9,166 nt of DNA from Pseudomonadota bacterium (GTDB taxonomy: Bacteria; Myxococcota; Bradymonadia; UBA4248), in assembly GCA_017613855.1 (NCBI GenBank), contig JAGACY010000428.1, forward strand, positions 1 through 9,166. The letters run 5' to 3'. Shown here one piece after another: positions 1-6,212 of this stretch (positions are counted from its first letter, which is position 1; each line of letters begins with the position of its first letter). Position numbers and translations under genes: made by a program. Under the pieces are notes generated by a model that was given only the letters and a program-made list of their open reading frames with translations, ran no database searches and was not told the DNA's origin.

Positions 1-311
1 ATGATCTTTGGCGGCTCCATTGGATTGGGGAGCGGGTGCTCTTTCCTGTATTCCTTGATTACCGTTCTACTGTTTATACAATGGCGCTTATGGATGATTT
101 CTTCGGTTTGGGGTGCATCCCTCAGATAGGTTACGGTAGCCTTGGCTGGATAACTATGCTGGAGCGCCGTTTTGTAGGATTTTGTGAGATTGTACATCTC
201 GACGTCGTATGTGAAGAATTTTCTGGCAACGGCACCATCTTCAAATTTAAAGACGATGAAGTATAGGGCGACATCCATTATTAATAATATAAGAAAAAAT
301 AGTTTTTTCAT
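1..311 (-). CDS. Hypothetical membrane-anchored or exported protein, 3' end beyond the window
   Basis: An open frame starts at the ATG at 311-309 and runs off the left edge without a stop, giving 103 complete codons. The protein begins MKKLFFLILLIMDVALYFIV, a two-lysine start followed by an uninterrupted hydrophobic stretch (about residues 4-21) with no cleavage site or lipobox that I can see, so an N-terminal membrane anchor is more likely than a cleaved signal peptide. The rest is soluble and charged, rich in Lys, Tyr and Thr, and turns Pro-rich near the edge (PLPNPMEPP). A weak purine-rich stretch (GGGAAG) precedes the ATG. I do not recognise the family. The gene lies downstream of the protease in the same direction, 157 bases after its stop, and two operator-like palindromes precede it. 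That it is coding is inferred from the open frame, the exported-type N-terminus and the lack of any better frame. Confidence 0.6.
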   Translation of the reverse strand, partial: MKKLFFLILLIMDVALYFIVFKFEDGAVARKFFTYDVEMYNLTKSYKTALQHSYPAKATVTYLRDAPQTEEIIHKRHCINSRTVIKEYRKEHPLPNPMEPPKI

Positions 312-339
312 GGCTTCCCAAAGCTAAAAAATATCACCC

Positions 340-369
340 CATCATGATGAATCCTTTCCTATCATGATG
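340..369 (-). promoter_or_regulatory. Two ATCATGAT palindromes 20 bp apart upstream of the left-edge gene
   Basis: CATCATGATG at 340-349 is a perfect 10-bp palindrome. The core ATCATGAT is repeated at 361-368, exactly 20 bp away (two helical turns). Both lie upstream of the ATG at 311. On the minus strand an extended -10-like sequence (TGA-TATTTT, 328-336) sits directly downstream of the first palindrome. The spacing suggests a two-site operator, but the regulator is unknown and short palindromes can arise by chance. Confidence 0.3.
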
Positions 370-400
370 CTTTTCTATAGTAGCAGCACGATGATGTAAG

Positions 401-458
401 CTCTGTTCCTCAAGTGTCGATATGGGCTTTATCGGCTGTGTAAAGATAAGGAACAGAG
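401..458 (-). terminator. Hairpin downstream of the protease gene, no U-tract
   Basis: CTCTGTTCCT at 401-410 and AGGAACAGAG at 449-458 form a perfect 10-bp stem around a 38-base loop. A smaller stem (CGATA/TATCG, 418-422 and 430-434) lies inside the loop. The structure begins 10 bases beyond the protease stop codon. There is no T-run after the stem on either strand, so it is not a canonical intrinsic terminator. It could be a 3'-end stabilising structure, part of a factor-dependent terminator, or an operator for the gene at 1-311. Confidence 0.35.
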
Positions 459-468
459 TCGTAAAGAA

Positions 469-3400
469 TCAATCCTCGCGTCGACGTCTTGCTATAACAC
501 CCAGGCCAAGCAGTCCTAAGAGCATTGCAAACGGAGTTGTCGCAGGTGAAAGCGGCGTAGAAGAACAATCAGATCCCGATGATTTGTTCGATGGGGATTC
601 TTCGGGATTAGTTGGCTGGTCAGGATTGGTTGGCTGGTCAGGATTGGCTGGTTGGTCAGGATTGGTCGGCTGATCTGGATTGGTTGGCTGATCTGGATTG
701 GTCGGCTGGTCAGGATTGGTTGGCTGGTCAGGATTGGTCGGCTGGTCAGGATTGGTCGGCTGGTCAGGATTGGTCGGCTGGTCAGGATTGGTCGGCTGAT
801 CGGGATTATCGGGCTGATCGGGATTATCGGGTTGGTCTGGGATATCCGGATTGGGATCTGTGGGAGCGATGCAACCTTCAAAATCGACGCATTCATAATC
901 GTCACAATCGATTCTGTCGTTTCCATTGTCATCGATTTTATTGTCGCAGATTTCGGCGACTTCTGTCGAGCAGGCATCATAGTTGATGGTACAGTCTTTA
1001 TTGCAGGTAACTGTGCCGGATTTAAAGACTTTGATCCATTCACTGCATTGGGTTTCATCGAGTAAAAATGATGAGCCATCGCACTCTTCGTCGCCATCGA
1101 CAATGTTATTGCCGCATTCTGCCTGGGGTTTGCAAATCGCATCGGTGGCACAAGCGGGATCGTCGCAGTCGATTTTGCCATTGCCGCTGTCATCGATATG
1201 GTTGTCACAGATTTCATCAGGGACCACAACTTCTTCTTTGCAATCACTATAATCGAGCTCACATTTAGCGGTACAGCTGACGCGTCCCGAAGCATATTTG
1301 CTGTCCCAGGCACTGCAGAGTGTCTTGTTATCTTTAAAAGAAGTAGCATCACACAATTCGCTGCCATTGACGGTTTTGTCACCGCACACAGGAGCGAGTT
1401 CACATGCGCTGAAATCAAGCCCGCACTTCGTGTTGCATTTAACATTGCCCGAAGCATATTTGCTGTCCCAGGCTGCGCAGGTGGTTTTGTTTTCGAGGAA
1501 GGCTGTTCCGTCACATTGTTCCGAATTATTGACGATGTTGTCACCGCAGAATGCCGGTTCTGAACATCCCACCGTTATAATGGATTTACAATCGTCAGCG
1601 CAAATCAGTGTTCCCGTTGACCCTTTGCCGACAACTTTTTCGCAGGTGTTCTTTCCGCTCGGGAACTTATCGACATCGCCATGGTCGCACGCTTCCCCCT
1701 GTGTGCCATTGACAGAACCATTGCCGCAGTAAGCAACGCATGCTGAGGTGTCATATTCGCATTTGCTGGTGCATGTGACCTGGCCGCCAGAATACAAGTC
1801 GGGGAACAGTGTTTTGCATGCATATTTACCGCCGGCGAATTTAGTACCATCGCAGGGTTCACCTTCATCGACTTTGTTATTGCCGCACACCGGGCCGGTT
1901 TCGCACAGGCTGTAATTGATCGTGCAGTTGGCATTACAAGAAACCTCGCCTTTGGCATAGCTTGCATCATAATCGGAGCATTTGGTTTTGCCGCCGGGGA
2001 TATTTGAACCATCGCATTCTTCGCCGGTATCGACGATATCGTCACCGCATTTCGATGGTTTTGAACAGCCGGAAATGTCGATTTGCATGCATCCATTGGT
2101 GCATTTGAGCGTTCCCTTGGAACCAGGCCCGACCAGTGTCTCACAGGTTTCACCGCCGAATTTATCGCCATCGCAGACTTCACCGACTTTTTTGTTTAAA
2201 GAGCCATTACCGCACCAGTCCACGCATGATGATGTGTTATAGGTACAGTCTGTTTTGCATGAAACACTGCCACTCGAGTAGAGATCCGGGAAGATGGTAT
2301 TGCACGCCGTTCGATTGTGATAAAACTTCGTGCCATCGCATACTTCGTCGCCATTGACGAGGCCATCGCCGCATTTGGCCTCAGCTTTACAGGCGCTTAC
2401 ATCGATCTTGCACTTACTGGTGCATTTGAGGTTACCCGAAGTATAGTGCTGATCTAAATCAGCACATGTTTTGATGCCATTAATATATTCGGTTCCATCG
2501 CATTCCTCGCCATCCTTAAGTTTGCCGTCTCCACAATACTCGACGAGAGTGCAACTGTCGTAGTTGACGGTGCAGTCTTTATTGCATGTAACGTTACCGC
2601 CGGAATAACGAGTGCTGTCCCATGCTTTACAGGTGGTGCGATCCCCGCTGAAGCTGGTTCCATCACATTCTTCACCGAGATTTACGATCTTATTGCCGCA
2701 ATAGATACAGGCAGGATCACCATAGTCAATTTTGCCGTTTCCGTCGTCATCGACACCATTATCACAGATTTCTTTGTATTGATCGGCTACTTCAGGCGCG
2801 ATGCTGATGATCCAATCGTAGTAATCCTGAACGGCAGTGTCGGCATTGTACGTTCGGCATGGTTTATCCCCCCAACTATCTACACCCGCAACGTATTCGA
2901 TGCCACCCAATTTGTATATCAACGGACCTCCCGAATCACCATTACACTGGCCAGGACCTCCGTTTGGATGAGTAAAGTAATAGGTACCATAATTGGTTGT
3001 GATTGAATAATTGCCATTAAAATATCCCTGTTGATCACAGTAGTATTGATTCGGATGGCATCCTTCAATATGCACTGTTCCGACATCACAACCAGATGTT
3101 GAATCACTGGGATTGGCAGGACCACAATAATGGGTTATGGGGCGTGTAACCGTGCGTTTGGTTTCACTGACACCATTTTCATCATAGCCAAAACCAACAA
3201 TTTTCATATCAACTGGTAATTTGGCGCTTGATAATGGTAGCCAATTAGGATGTGGAAGAATGGGGGTTGCACTATCACTACTCAGGGGGAATTTCAGTTT
3301 GATTAGCGCAATATCTTTTCCATAGCGCCAGCTGCTATAATCACTTGGCCAGTAAATTCGATCTGCTCCAGCAATAGAATAGACGTATCCAACACTGCCA

Positions 3401-3765
3401 CGTTTATAACCGACGAATATCATCATTTTGTTATTCGTTTCGCTTGGCGTTGCAGGAGTACTTGCATCTGCACCATCATCGGTCACACAATGGGCTGCTG
3501 TTAGTATCCAGCTGGGATGTATAAGAGTACCCGTACAATAAATACGACCTCTATAACCAGTTTCTGTCTTTTCTGAGACCTCGTATAGCCCTACAACTGC
3601 CGGATCCCCTTCATCGACCGTGCCATATACGATGGGGAGCTGGGTGGCATCGAGTGCTTCGATCAGGTCTTGTTTGGGTGATGTATTTGAGGCTGGTTCG
3701 TCGCATGACGCTAAACCTATACAAGAAATCATGATGAAAATAGAGGCTGTCAATCTTTTATTCAT
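469..3765 (-). CDS. Surface-anchored chymotrypsin-fold (S1) serine protease with myxobacterial Cys-rich repeats and MYXO-CTERM-type tail
   Basis: A 1098-residue exported protease. Residues 1-21 form a lipoprotein-type signal ending in the lipobox LASC (Cys21, followed by Asp22). The S1 domain spans about 45-320: an IVYG start at 45, TAAHC with His92, KDIAL with Asp151 and GDSGGP with Ser278, so the triad is complete. Residues 333-353, 851-871 and 939-959 are Asp/Asn-rich CDN-IDDNGNG-ID-DP-C modules, probably metal-binding. Residues 356-932 hold ten repeats of about 54 residues with six Cys each (CGxG...GExCDG...C...C...C...C), the myxobacterial disulfide-repeat type. A Pro/Asn/Asp/Gln stalk (about 971-1056) leads to Cys1067, a hydrophobic segment (about 1078-1092) and RRRR, which fits the MYXO-CTERM sorting signal. 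The start is supported by GGGGAGA five bases before the ATG. The natural substrate is unknown. It is transcribed after the Nudix gene, probably from its own promoter. Confidence 0.93.
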   Translation of the reverse strand: MNKRLTASIFIMISCIGLASCDEPASNTSPKQDLIEALDATQLPIVYGTVDEGDPAVVGLYEVSEKTETGYRGRIYCTGTLIHPSWILTAAHCVTDDGADASTPATPSETNNKMMIFVGYKRGSVGYVYSIAGADRIYWPSDYSSWRYGKDIALIKLKFPLSSDSATPILPHPNWLPLSSAKLPVDMKIVGFGYDENGVSETKRTVTRPITHYCGPANPSDSTSGCDVGTVHIEGCHPNQYYCDQQGYFNGNYSITTNYGTYYFTHPNGGPGQCNGDSGGPLIYKLGGIEYVAGVDSWGDKPCRTYNADTAVQDYYDWIISIAPEVADQYKEICDNGVDDDGNGKIDYGDPACIYCGNKIVNLGEECDGTSFSGDRTTCKAWDSTRYSGGNVTCNKDCTVNYDSCTLVEYCGDGKLKDGEECDGTEYINGIKTCADLDQHYTSGNLKCTSKCKIDVSACKAEAKCGDGLVNGDEVCDGTKFYHNRTACNTIFPDLYSSGSVSCKTDCTYNTSSCVDWCGNGSLNKKVGEVCDGDKFGGETCETLVGPGSKGTLKCTNGCMQIDISGCSKPSKCGDDIVDTGEECDGSNIPGGKTKCSDYDASYAKGEVSCNANCTINYSLCETGPVCGNNKVDEGEPCDGTKFAGGKYACKTLFPDLYSGGQVTCTSKCEYDTSACVAYCGNGSVNGTQGEACDHGDVDKFPSGKNTCEKVVGKGSTGTLICADDCKSIITVGCSEPAFCGDNIVNNSEQCDGTAFLENKTTCAAWDSKYASGNVKCNTKCGLDFSACELAPVCGDKTVNGSELCDATSFKDNKTLCSAWDSKYASGRVSCTAKCELDYSDCKEEVVVPDEICDNHIDDSGNGKIDCDDPACATDAICKPQAECGNNIVDGDEECDGSSFLLDETQCSEWIKVFKSGTVTCNKDCTINYDACSTEVAEICDNKIDDNGNDRIDCDDYECVDFEGCIAPTDPNPDIPDQPDNPDQPDNPDQPTNPDQPTNPDQPTNPDQPTNPDQPTNPDQPTNPDQPTNPDQPTNPDQPANPDQPTNPDQPTNPEESPSNKSSGSDCSSTPLSPATTPFAMLLGLLGLGVIARRRRED
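604..825 (-). repeat. 18-bp tandem repeat encoding the NPDQPT stalk
   Basis: Twelve full NPDQP(T/D/A) units plus one degenerate NPEESP unit (residues 981-1058, the last one only partly inside this interval) are encoded by an 18-bp tandem repeat. On the plus strand most copies read GGATTGGTCGGCTGGTCA with one to three changes per copy (for example GGCTGATCT or GGTTGGCTGG variants). Each unit is six codons, so gain or loss of a copy keeps the frame. The product is a rigid, acidic, proline-rich spacer between the Cys-rich domain and the C-terminal anchor. Confidence 0.9.
970..2700 (-). repeat. Ten Cys-rich disulfide repeats in the protease, with an internal three-repeat duplication
   Basis: Repeats start at Cys residues 356, 411, 465, 518, 573, 627, 680, 740, 794 and 884, a period of 53-60 residues. 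An Asp-rich module is inserted between the ninth and tenth. Each unit has six Cys. Repeats 3 and 6 share an unusual FPDLYS-SG/GG segment. Repeats 4 and 7 share a divergent GxGS-GTL segment. The block 465-626 therefore resembles 627-793, which suggests duplication of a three-repeat block (about 1888-2373 and 1387-1887) rather than only single-unit expansion. Confidence 0.8.
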
Positions 3766-3834
3766 AATTATCTCCCCATAATTGTTGGATGATTAGAAAA
3801 GACAAACGAGGTTTATGCAAAACAAGCGGATGGT

Positions 3835-3863
3835 TCCATAGCATAAAAAACAGGCATATTCAA
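3835..3863 (-). promoter_or_regulatory. Candidate sigma-70-type promoter for the protease gene
   Basis: On the minus strand TTGAAT (3863-3858) is followed, after exactly 17 bases, by TATGGA (3840-3835). A TGC immediately before it gives an extended -10 form. This would start the transcript about 60 bases before the protease ATG at 3765. The match to consensus is partial and the call is by eye. A 7-bp inverted repeat (TTTATGC/GCATAAA, about 3811-3817 and 3841-3847) flanks the -10. Confidence 0.3.
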
Positions 3864-3873
3864 TGGAGGTTCG

Positions 3874-4323
3874 TTATGCTTTTCCCATGCGTTTGAGCGC
3901 CCTTTGCAGTTCAGGCTGTTTGCCGGTTTTTCGAAATTCGAGGTAATCGGCAATGATCGTCGCATGATCGAAGACAATAGGGGAGGGCAGATCCGATAGT
4001 GGGAAATATTGGGCGATTTCGGCATCGTCATCGCCTTTGGGAAGCCCCTCGGCAGTCGCGGTAAACACGGTGGTCATCGTATGCTGGCGCGGATCTCGCG
4101 AAGGATCGGAGTAGACGTAGAACAACGAAGTCAGGTGAACATCGAGTCCGGTTTCTTCTTTGGCTTCGCGGATGGCAGCATGTTCGACACATTCGCCTTC
4201 GTCGACATAACCACCGGGGATGGCCCAGCCAAGCGGTGGATTTCTTCTTTTGACGAGTACGATCTGATTATCTTTGAGAATGAGAATATCGACGGTCGGT
4301 GTGGGATTTCTGTATTCGGGCAT
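3874..4323 (-). CDS. Nudix hydrolase, probable ADP-ribose pyrophosphatase type
   Basis: A 149-residue protein with a complete Nudix box at residues 38-60 (G-YVDEG-E...REAKEETGL, all consensus positions present). The Glu residues would bind the divalent metal used to cleave a nucleoside diphosphate linked to another group. The surrounding pattern, TPTVDILIL, then [17 protein letters not shown], then [11 protein letters not shown], is that of the short ADP-ribose pyrophosphatase branch (COG1051 type). ADP-ribose is therefore the likeliest substrate, though Nudix specificity is hard to assign from sequence. The frame stays open upstream to 4425, but those 34 codons cover a terminator and a hairpin and do not resemble Nudix sequence. 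The ATG at 4323 has GGAG seven bases upstream and starts the conserved region. The predicted product is cytosolic. The gene lies 102 bases after the EamA gene in the same direction. Confidence 0.88.
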   Translation of the reverse strand: MPEYRNPTPTVDILILKDNQIVLVKRRNPPLGWAIPGGYVDEGECVEHAAIREAKEETGLDVHLTSLFYVYSDPSRDPRQHTMTTVFTATAEGLPKGDDDAEIAQYFPLSDLPSPIVFDHATIIADYLEFRKTGKQPELQRALKRMGKA

Positions 4324-4344
4324 GGGATTTCTCCATAAAATGAA

Positions 4345-4378
4345 TTTGCCGCGTATCGGCGCAGCCGATAGCGGCAAA
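4345..4378. repeat. Strong 15-bp hairpin in the Nudix leader
   Basis: TTTGCCGC (4345-4352), one unpaired G, TATCGGC (4354-4360), a three-base loop (GCA), then GCCGATA (4364-4370) and GCGGCAAA (4371-4378) form a 15-bp stem with a single bulge. It lies 22 bases before the Nudix ATG and shares three bases with the T-tract of the EamA terminator. On the minus strand no clear U-run follows. It may be an attenuator, a second terminator or a dispersed palindromic element. Confidence 0.6.
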
Positions 4379-4418
4379 AAAGCCAGGGCGTATGCGGGCA
4401 AAGCACGCATAGCCCGGC
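4376..4418 (-). terminator. Intrinsic terminator of the EamA gene
   Basis: On the minus strand, GCCGGGC-TATGCG (4418-4406) pairs with CGCATA-c-GCCC-t-GGC (4396-4382). This gives 13 bp with two single-base bulges and a 9-base loop. Six T residues follow directly (4381-4376). It begins 8 bases after the transporter stop codon, which is the expected place for a Rho-independent terminator. Confidence 0.8.
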
Positions 4419-4425
4419 CATACAA

Positions 4426-5307
4426 TTAAGAAGCGTTTACAGCTTTAGGTTTATAGACATTAAAGATGCAGCCGCCCAGGATAATCAAGCTGCCGACGAT
4501 GATGTTCCAGGTGATGGCTTCGGACAGGATGATTGCTGCCAGGCCAATGGCGATGAGCGGTTTGATGAAAAAGGCGTAGGATGCCGAGGATGCGCCGGTG
4601 CGTTCGATAGCGCGCATAAAACAGAAATAGCCAAAGCCCGTGACGACGAACGAAACGTAGAGCAGGACGCCGATGGTATCGGCATTGATGCCCGAAATGA
4701 CGGGTTGCCCCATGGCGAGGAGGACGATGAGCTCCATGACGGCACCGGTGAGGAAACTGAGGCTGTTGACGGTCATGCCGCCGAGCCGGCCGACGCAGCG
4801 CTTGCTCAGGGCTGTGTAAAGCCCGAATGCAATGGAGGCTCCCAGTCCCATCATGATGCCGATGGGTTCGTTGCCGCTGGCCAGGTTGAACGGGTTGGCG
4901 ACGAGAATGAGGCCAAAGATGCAGATTGCCAGAACGAGGCCTTTTTTGCGGGTGAAGCGTTCATTCGCCACGAAATGCGCAAAGATCATTGTGAACATCG
5001 GGTTAAATGAGATGAGCACCGCTGCGAGGTTGGCGTTGGTATGCATGACGCTGAGTTGGAAAAGGGTCATGCTGATGACGATATTGATGAGCCCCAGCAT
5101 CGTAATAAAGCCGAAATCACGTTTGGTGAGATGGTACTGGCGCTTTTTGAGATCGTGGATGGCAAAGGGCAGCAGAAACAGCCCGCCGATGAGAAAACGC
5201 AGGAAAGTAAGTTGTAATGCGGTAAAGGCACTGCCTCCGATTTTGAGTGCGATTTCCATCGTCCCAAAGGCGAGTGCCGTTAAAAGAACCCAGATGTATT
5301 TGAGCAT
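4426..5307 (-). CDS. EamA/DMT-superfamily transporter, ten-helix type
   Basis: A 293-residue inner-membrane protein with about ten hydrophobic helices arranged as two EamA halves (about residues 5-137 and 150-285). The first half has the typical MLKYIWVLLTALAFGTMEIA opening, a TALQLTFLRFLIGGLFLLP helix and the NANLAAVLISFNPMFTMIFA segment. The second has IGIMMGLGASIAFGLYTALSK and ends with FFIKPLIAIGLAAIILSEAI. The drug/metabolite transporter superfamily moves small metabolites such as amino acids or nucleosides, usually outward. Nothing here fixes the substrate. The start ATG at 5307 lies only 10 bases after the stop of the lipoprotein gene. The sole SD-like bases (AGG) overlap that stop codon, so translational coupling is likely. 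An intrinsic terminator follows. Confidence 0.92.
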   Translation of the reverse strand: MLKYIWVLLTALAFGTMEIALKIGGSAFTALQLTFLRFLIGGLFLLPFAIHDLKKRQYHLTKRDFGFITMLGLINIVISMTLFQLSVMHTNANLAAVLISFNPMFTMIFAHFVANERFTRKKGLVLAICIFGLILVANPFNLASGNEPIGIMMGLGASIAFGLYTALSKRCVGRLGGMTVNSLSFLTGAVMELIVLLAMGQPVISGINADTIGVLLYVSFVVTGFGYFCFMRAIERTGASSASYAFFIKPLIAIGLAAIILSEAITWNIIVGSLIILGGCIFNVYKPKAVNAS

Positions 5308-5317
5308 GTGTTATGAC

Positions 5318-5968
5318 CTATTCAAATACCCATCGCCAGATGCCGTCATCGACTTCGAAGTTGAGGACGATACCAGAGATTTGGCACATGGCTTTTGTGC
5401 CCTGAATCTGGAACCAGGCATTGGGATTGGTGGCTGCTGCAGCATAGATGTCCTGGGCTTCGGAAGAGACGATCCATTGTTGCAGGATTTCGTCGGAGGG
5501 GCGCGTTGAAGAATGAATTAACGCGGAAAGTGCCTGAACATCAGCATTTTTAATTGCATATTTGATGCTTCTGAGCTGATTCTTAAGGTAATTTGGGGTG
5601 AATGTCGACCCCGGATCGATTTGAAAACCGCCATTTGTTTGTACAAACAAAGTTCCGGAATTGTGTGCTGTAATGACAATATTCGCTTTTTTAGCGGCTT
5701 TGAGGGCGTTCAGTTTTTCCTGGCTATCTGGACATGCTTCGACTTCGGCATTGGGACGAAGCAGGTAATCCTGGGCGGCCGTTTCGTCTCCTCGGCTGCA
5801 TGCTTTGAGATAGTCGGAATAGACGCTGTTTGCTTCGCCCTTTGGCGTTGAGGCACACGAAGCACACAGGCATAGCGCGAGCATGCAGATCGCGAATTTG
5901 AATGGATTCAATTGGGAGGGGAAGAATGGATGTTTCAAGGGGATATCTTTAAAATTCGCAATGCGCAA
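5318..5968 (-). CDS. Hypothetical lipoprotein, start uncertain
   Basis: The longest frame has 216 codons. It includes a signal segment NPFKFAICMLALCLCASC with a lipobox-like C-A-S-C ending at Cys38 (Cys rather than Leu at -3), so a lipid-anchored envelope protein is likely. The mature part begins with a short helix-rich region (SDYLKACSRGDETAAQDYLL) that resembles small NTF2-like or DUF-type lipoproteins only in general style. I do not recognise the family. It ends DDGIWRWVFE. The start is unclear: the outermost codon is TTG at 5968 inside a heptad repeat array, and other TTG codons lie at 5938 and 5911. Starting at 5911 gives an ideal signal of about 18 residues, but none of the three has a good SD site. 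It forms an operon with the EamA gene (10-base gap). A shared function with the transporter is possible but unproven. Confidence 0.75.
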   Translation of the reverse strand: MRIANFKDIPLKHPFFPSQLNPFKFAICMLALCLCASCASTPKGEANSVYSDYLKACSRGDETAAQDYLLRPNAEVEACPDSQEKLNALKAAKKANIVITAHNSGTLFVQTNGGFQIDPGSTFTPNYLKNQLRSIKYAIKNADVQALSALIHSSTRPSDEILQQWIVSSEAQDIYAAAATNPNAWFQIQGTKAMCQISGIVLNFEVDDGIWRWVFE

Positions 5969-6017
5969 TGCGCAATGCGCAATTATTTAGGTATTCTCAA
6001 GGGCATTTCCAAAGAAT
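5953..6017. repeat. Heptad array A with conserved 34-bp flank
   Basis: AAT then TCGCAAT and three copies of GCGCAAT (5953-5983), followed by a 34-bp flank to 6017. The whole 65-bp unit is repeated at 6081-6145: 30 of 31 bases match in the array and 27 of 34 in the flank. The array overlaps the outermost possible start of the lipoprotein frame to its left. It belongs to the ATT-N-CG-N heptad family found repeatedly in this window. Confidence 0.85.
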
Positions 6018-6080
6018 GGCGGCCAATGTTCTGGCTTAGTGAGTGCTTTTCTTACAAACGGATTTGTTCGCAACATCGTC

Positions 6081-6145
6081 AATTCGCAATTCGCAATGCG
6101 CAATGCGCAATGATTCAGGCATTCTCAATGCGATTTCTAAAGAAT
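6081..6145. repeat. Heptad array B with conserved 34-bp flank
   Basis: AAT, two TCGCAAT and two GCGCAAT units (6081-6111), then the same 34-bp flank as array A, containing ATTCTCAA and AAAGAAT as invariant blocks. It lies 128 bp from copy A in direct orientation. It faces array C as an inverted pair around a short AT-rich core that includes eight T residues (about 6159-6166). Confidence 0.85.
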
Positions 6146-6180
6146 TAAGTATCTCTTGTTTTTTTTCAGAGACACATTTT

Positions 6181-6212
6181 AATTCCGCATTCCGCATTCC
6201 GCATTCCGCATT
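6181..6212. repeat. Heptad array C, four ATTCCGC units abutting a stop codon
   Basis: Four perfect ATTCCGC copies (6182-6209) followed by ATT, opposite in orientation to A and B. Read on the minus strand, the array starts on the TAA stop codon of the Cys-rich lipoprotein (TAATGCGGAAT...). Confidence 0.85.

Noticed and set aside
604..825. CRISPR-like array
   Set aside because: The 18-bp units are directly adjacent with no spacers and lie in frame inside a gene.
612..1065. Plus-strand frames reading WSAGQD or GRLVRI repeats
   Set aside because: These are antisense readings of the NPDQPT tandem repeat and need no separate gene.
516..1544. Long minus-strand frame overlapping the protease in another phase, with Ile/Leu/Thr-rich repeats
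   Set aside because: It overlaps the strongly supported protease, its repeats are the out-of-frame reading of the 18-bp repeat, and it has no domain or start signal.
4324..4425. N-terminal extension of the Nudix protein up to 4425
   Set aside because: The extra 34 codons cross the EamA terminator and a 15-bp hairpin. The ATG at 4323 has an SD and starts the conserved domain.
5912..6148. Small frames across arrays A-C reading NAQCAMRN or similar
   Set aside because: These are conceptual translations of heptad repeats. They lack SD sites and occur on both strands at once.
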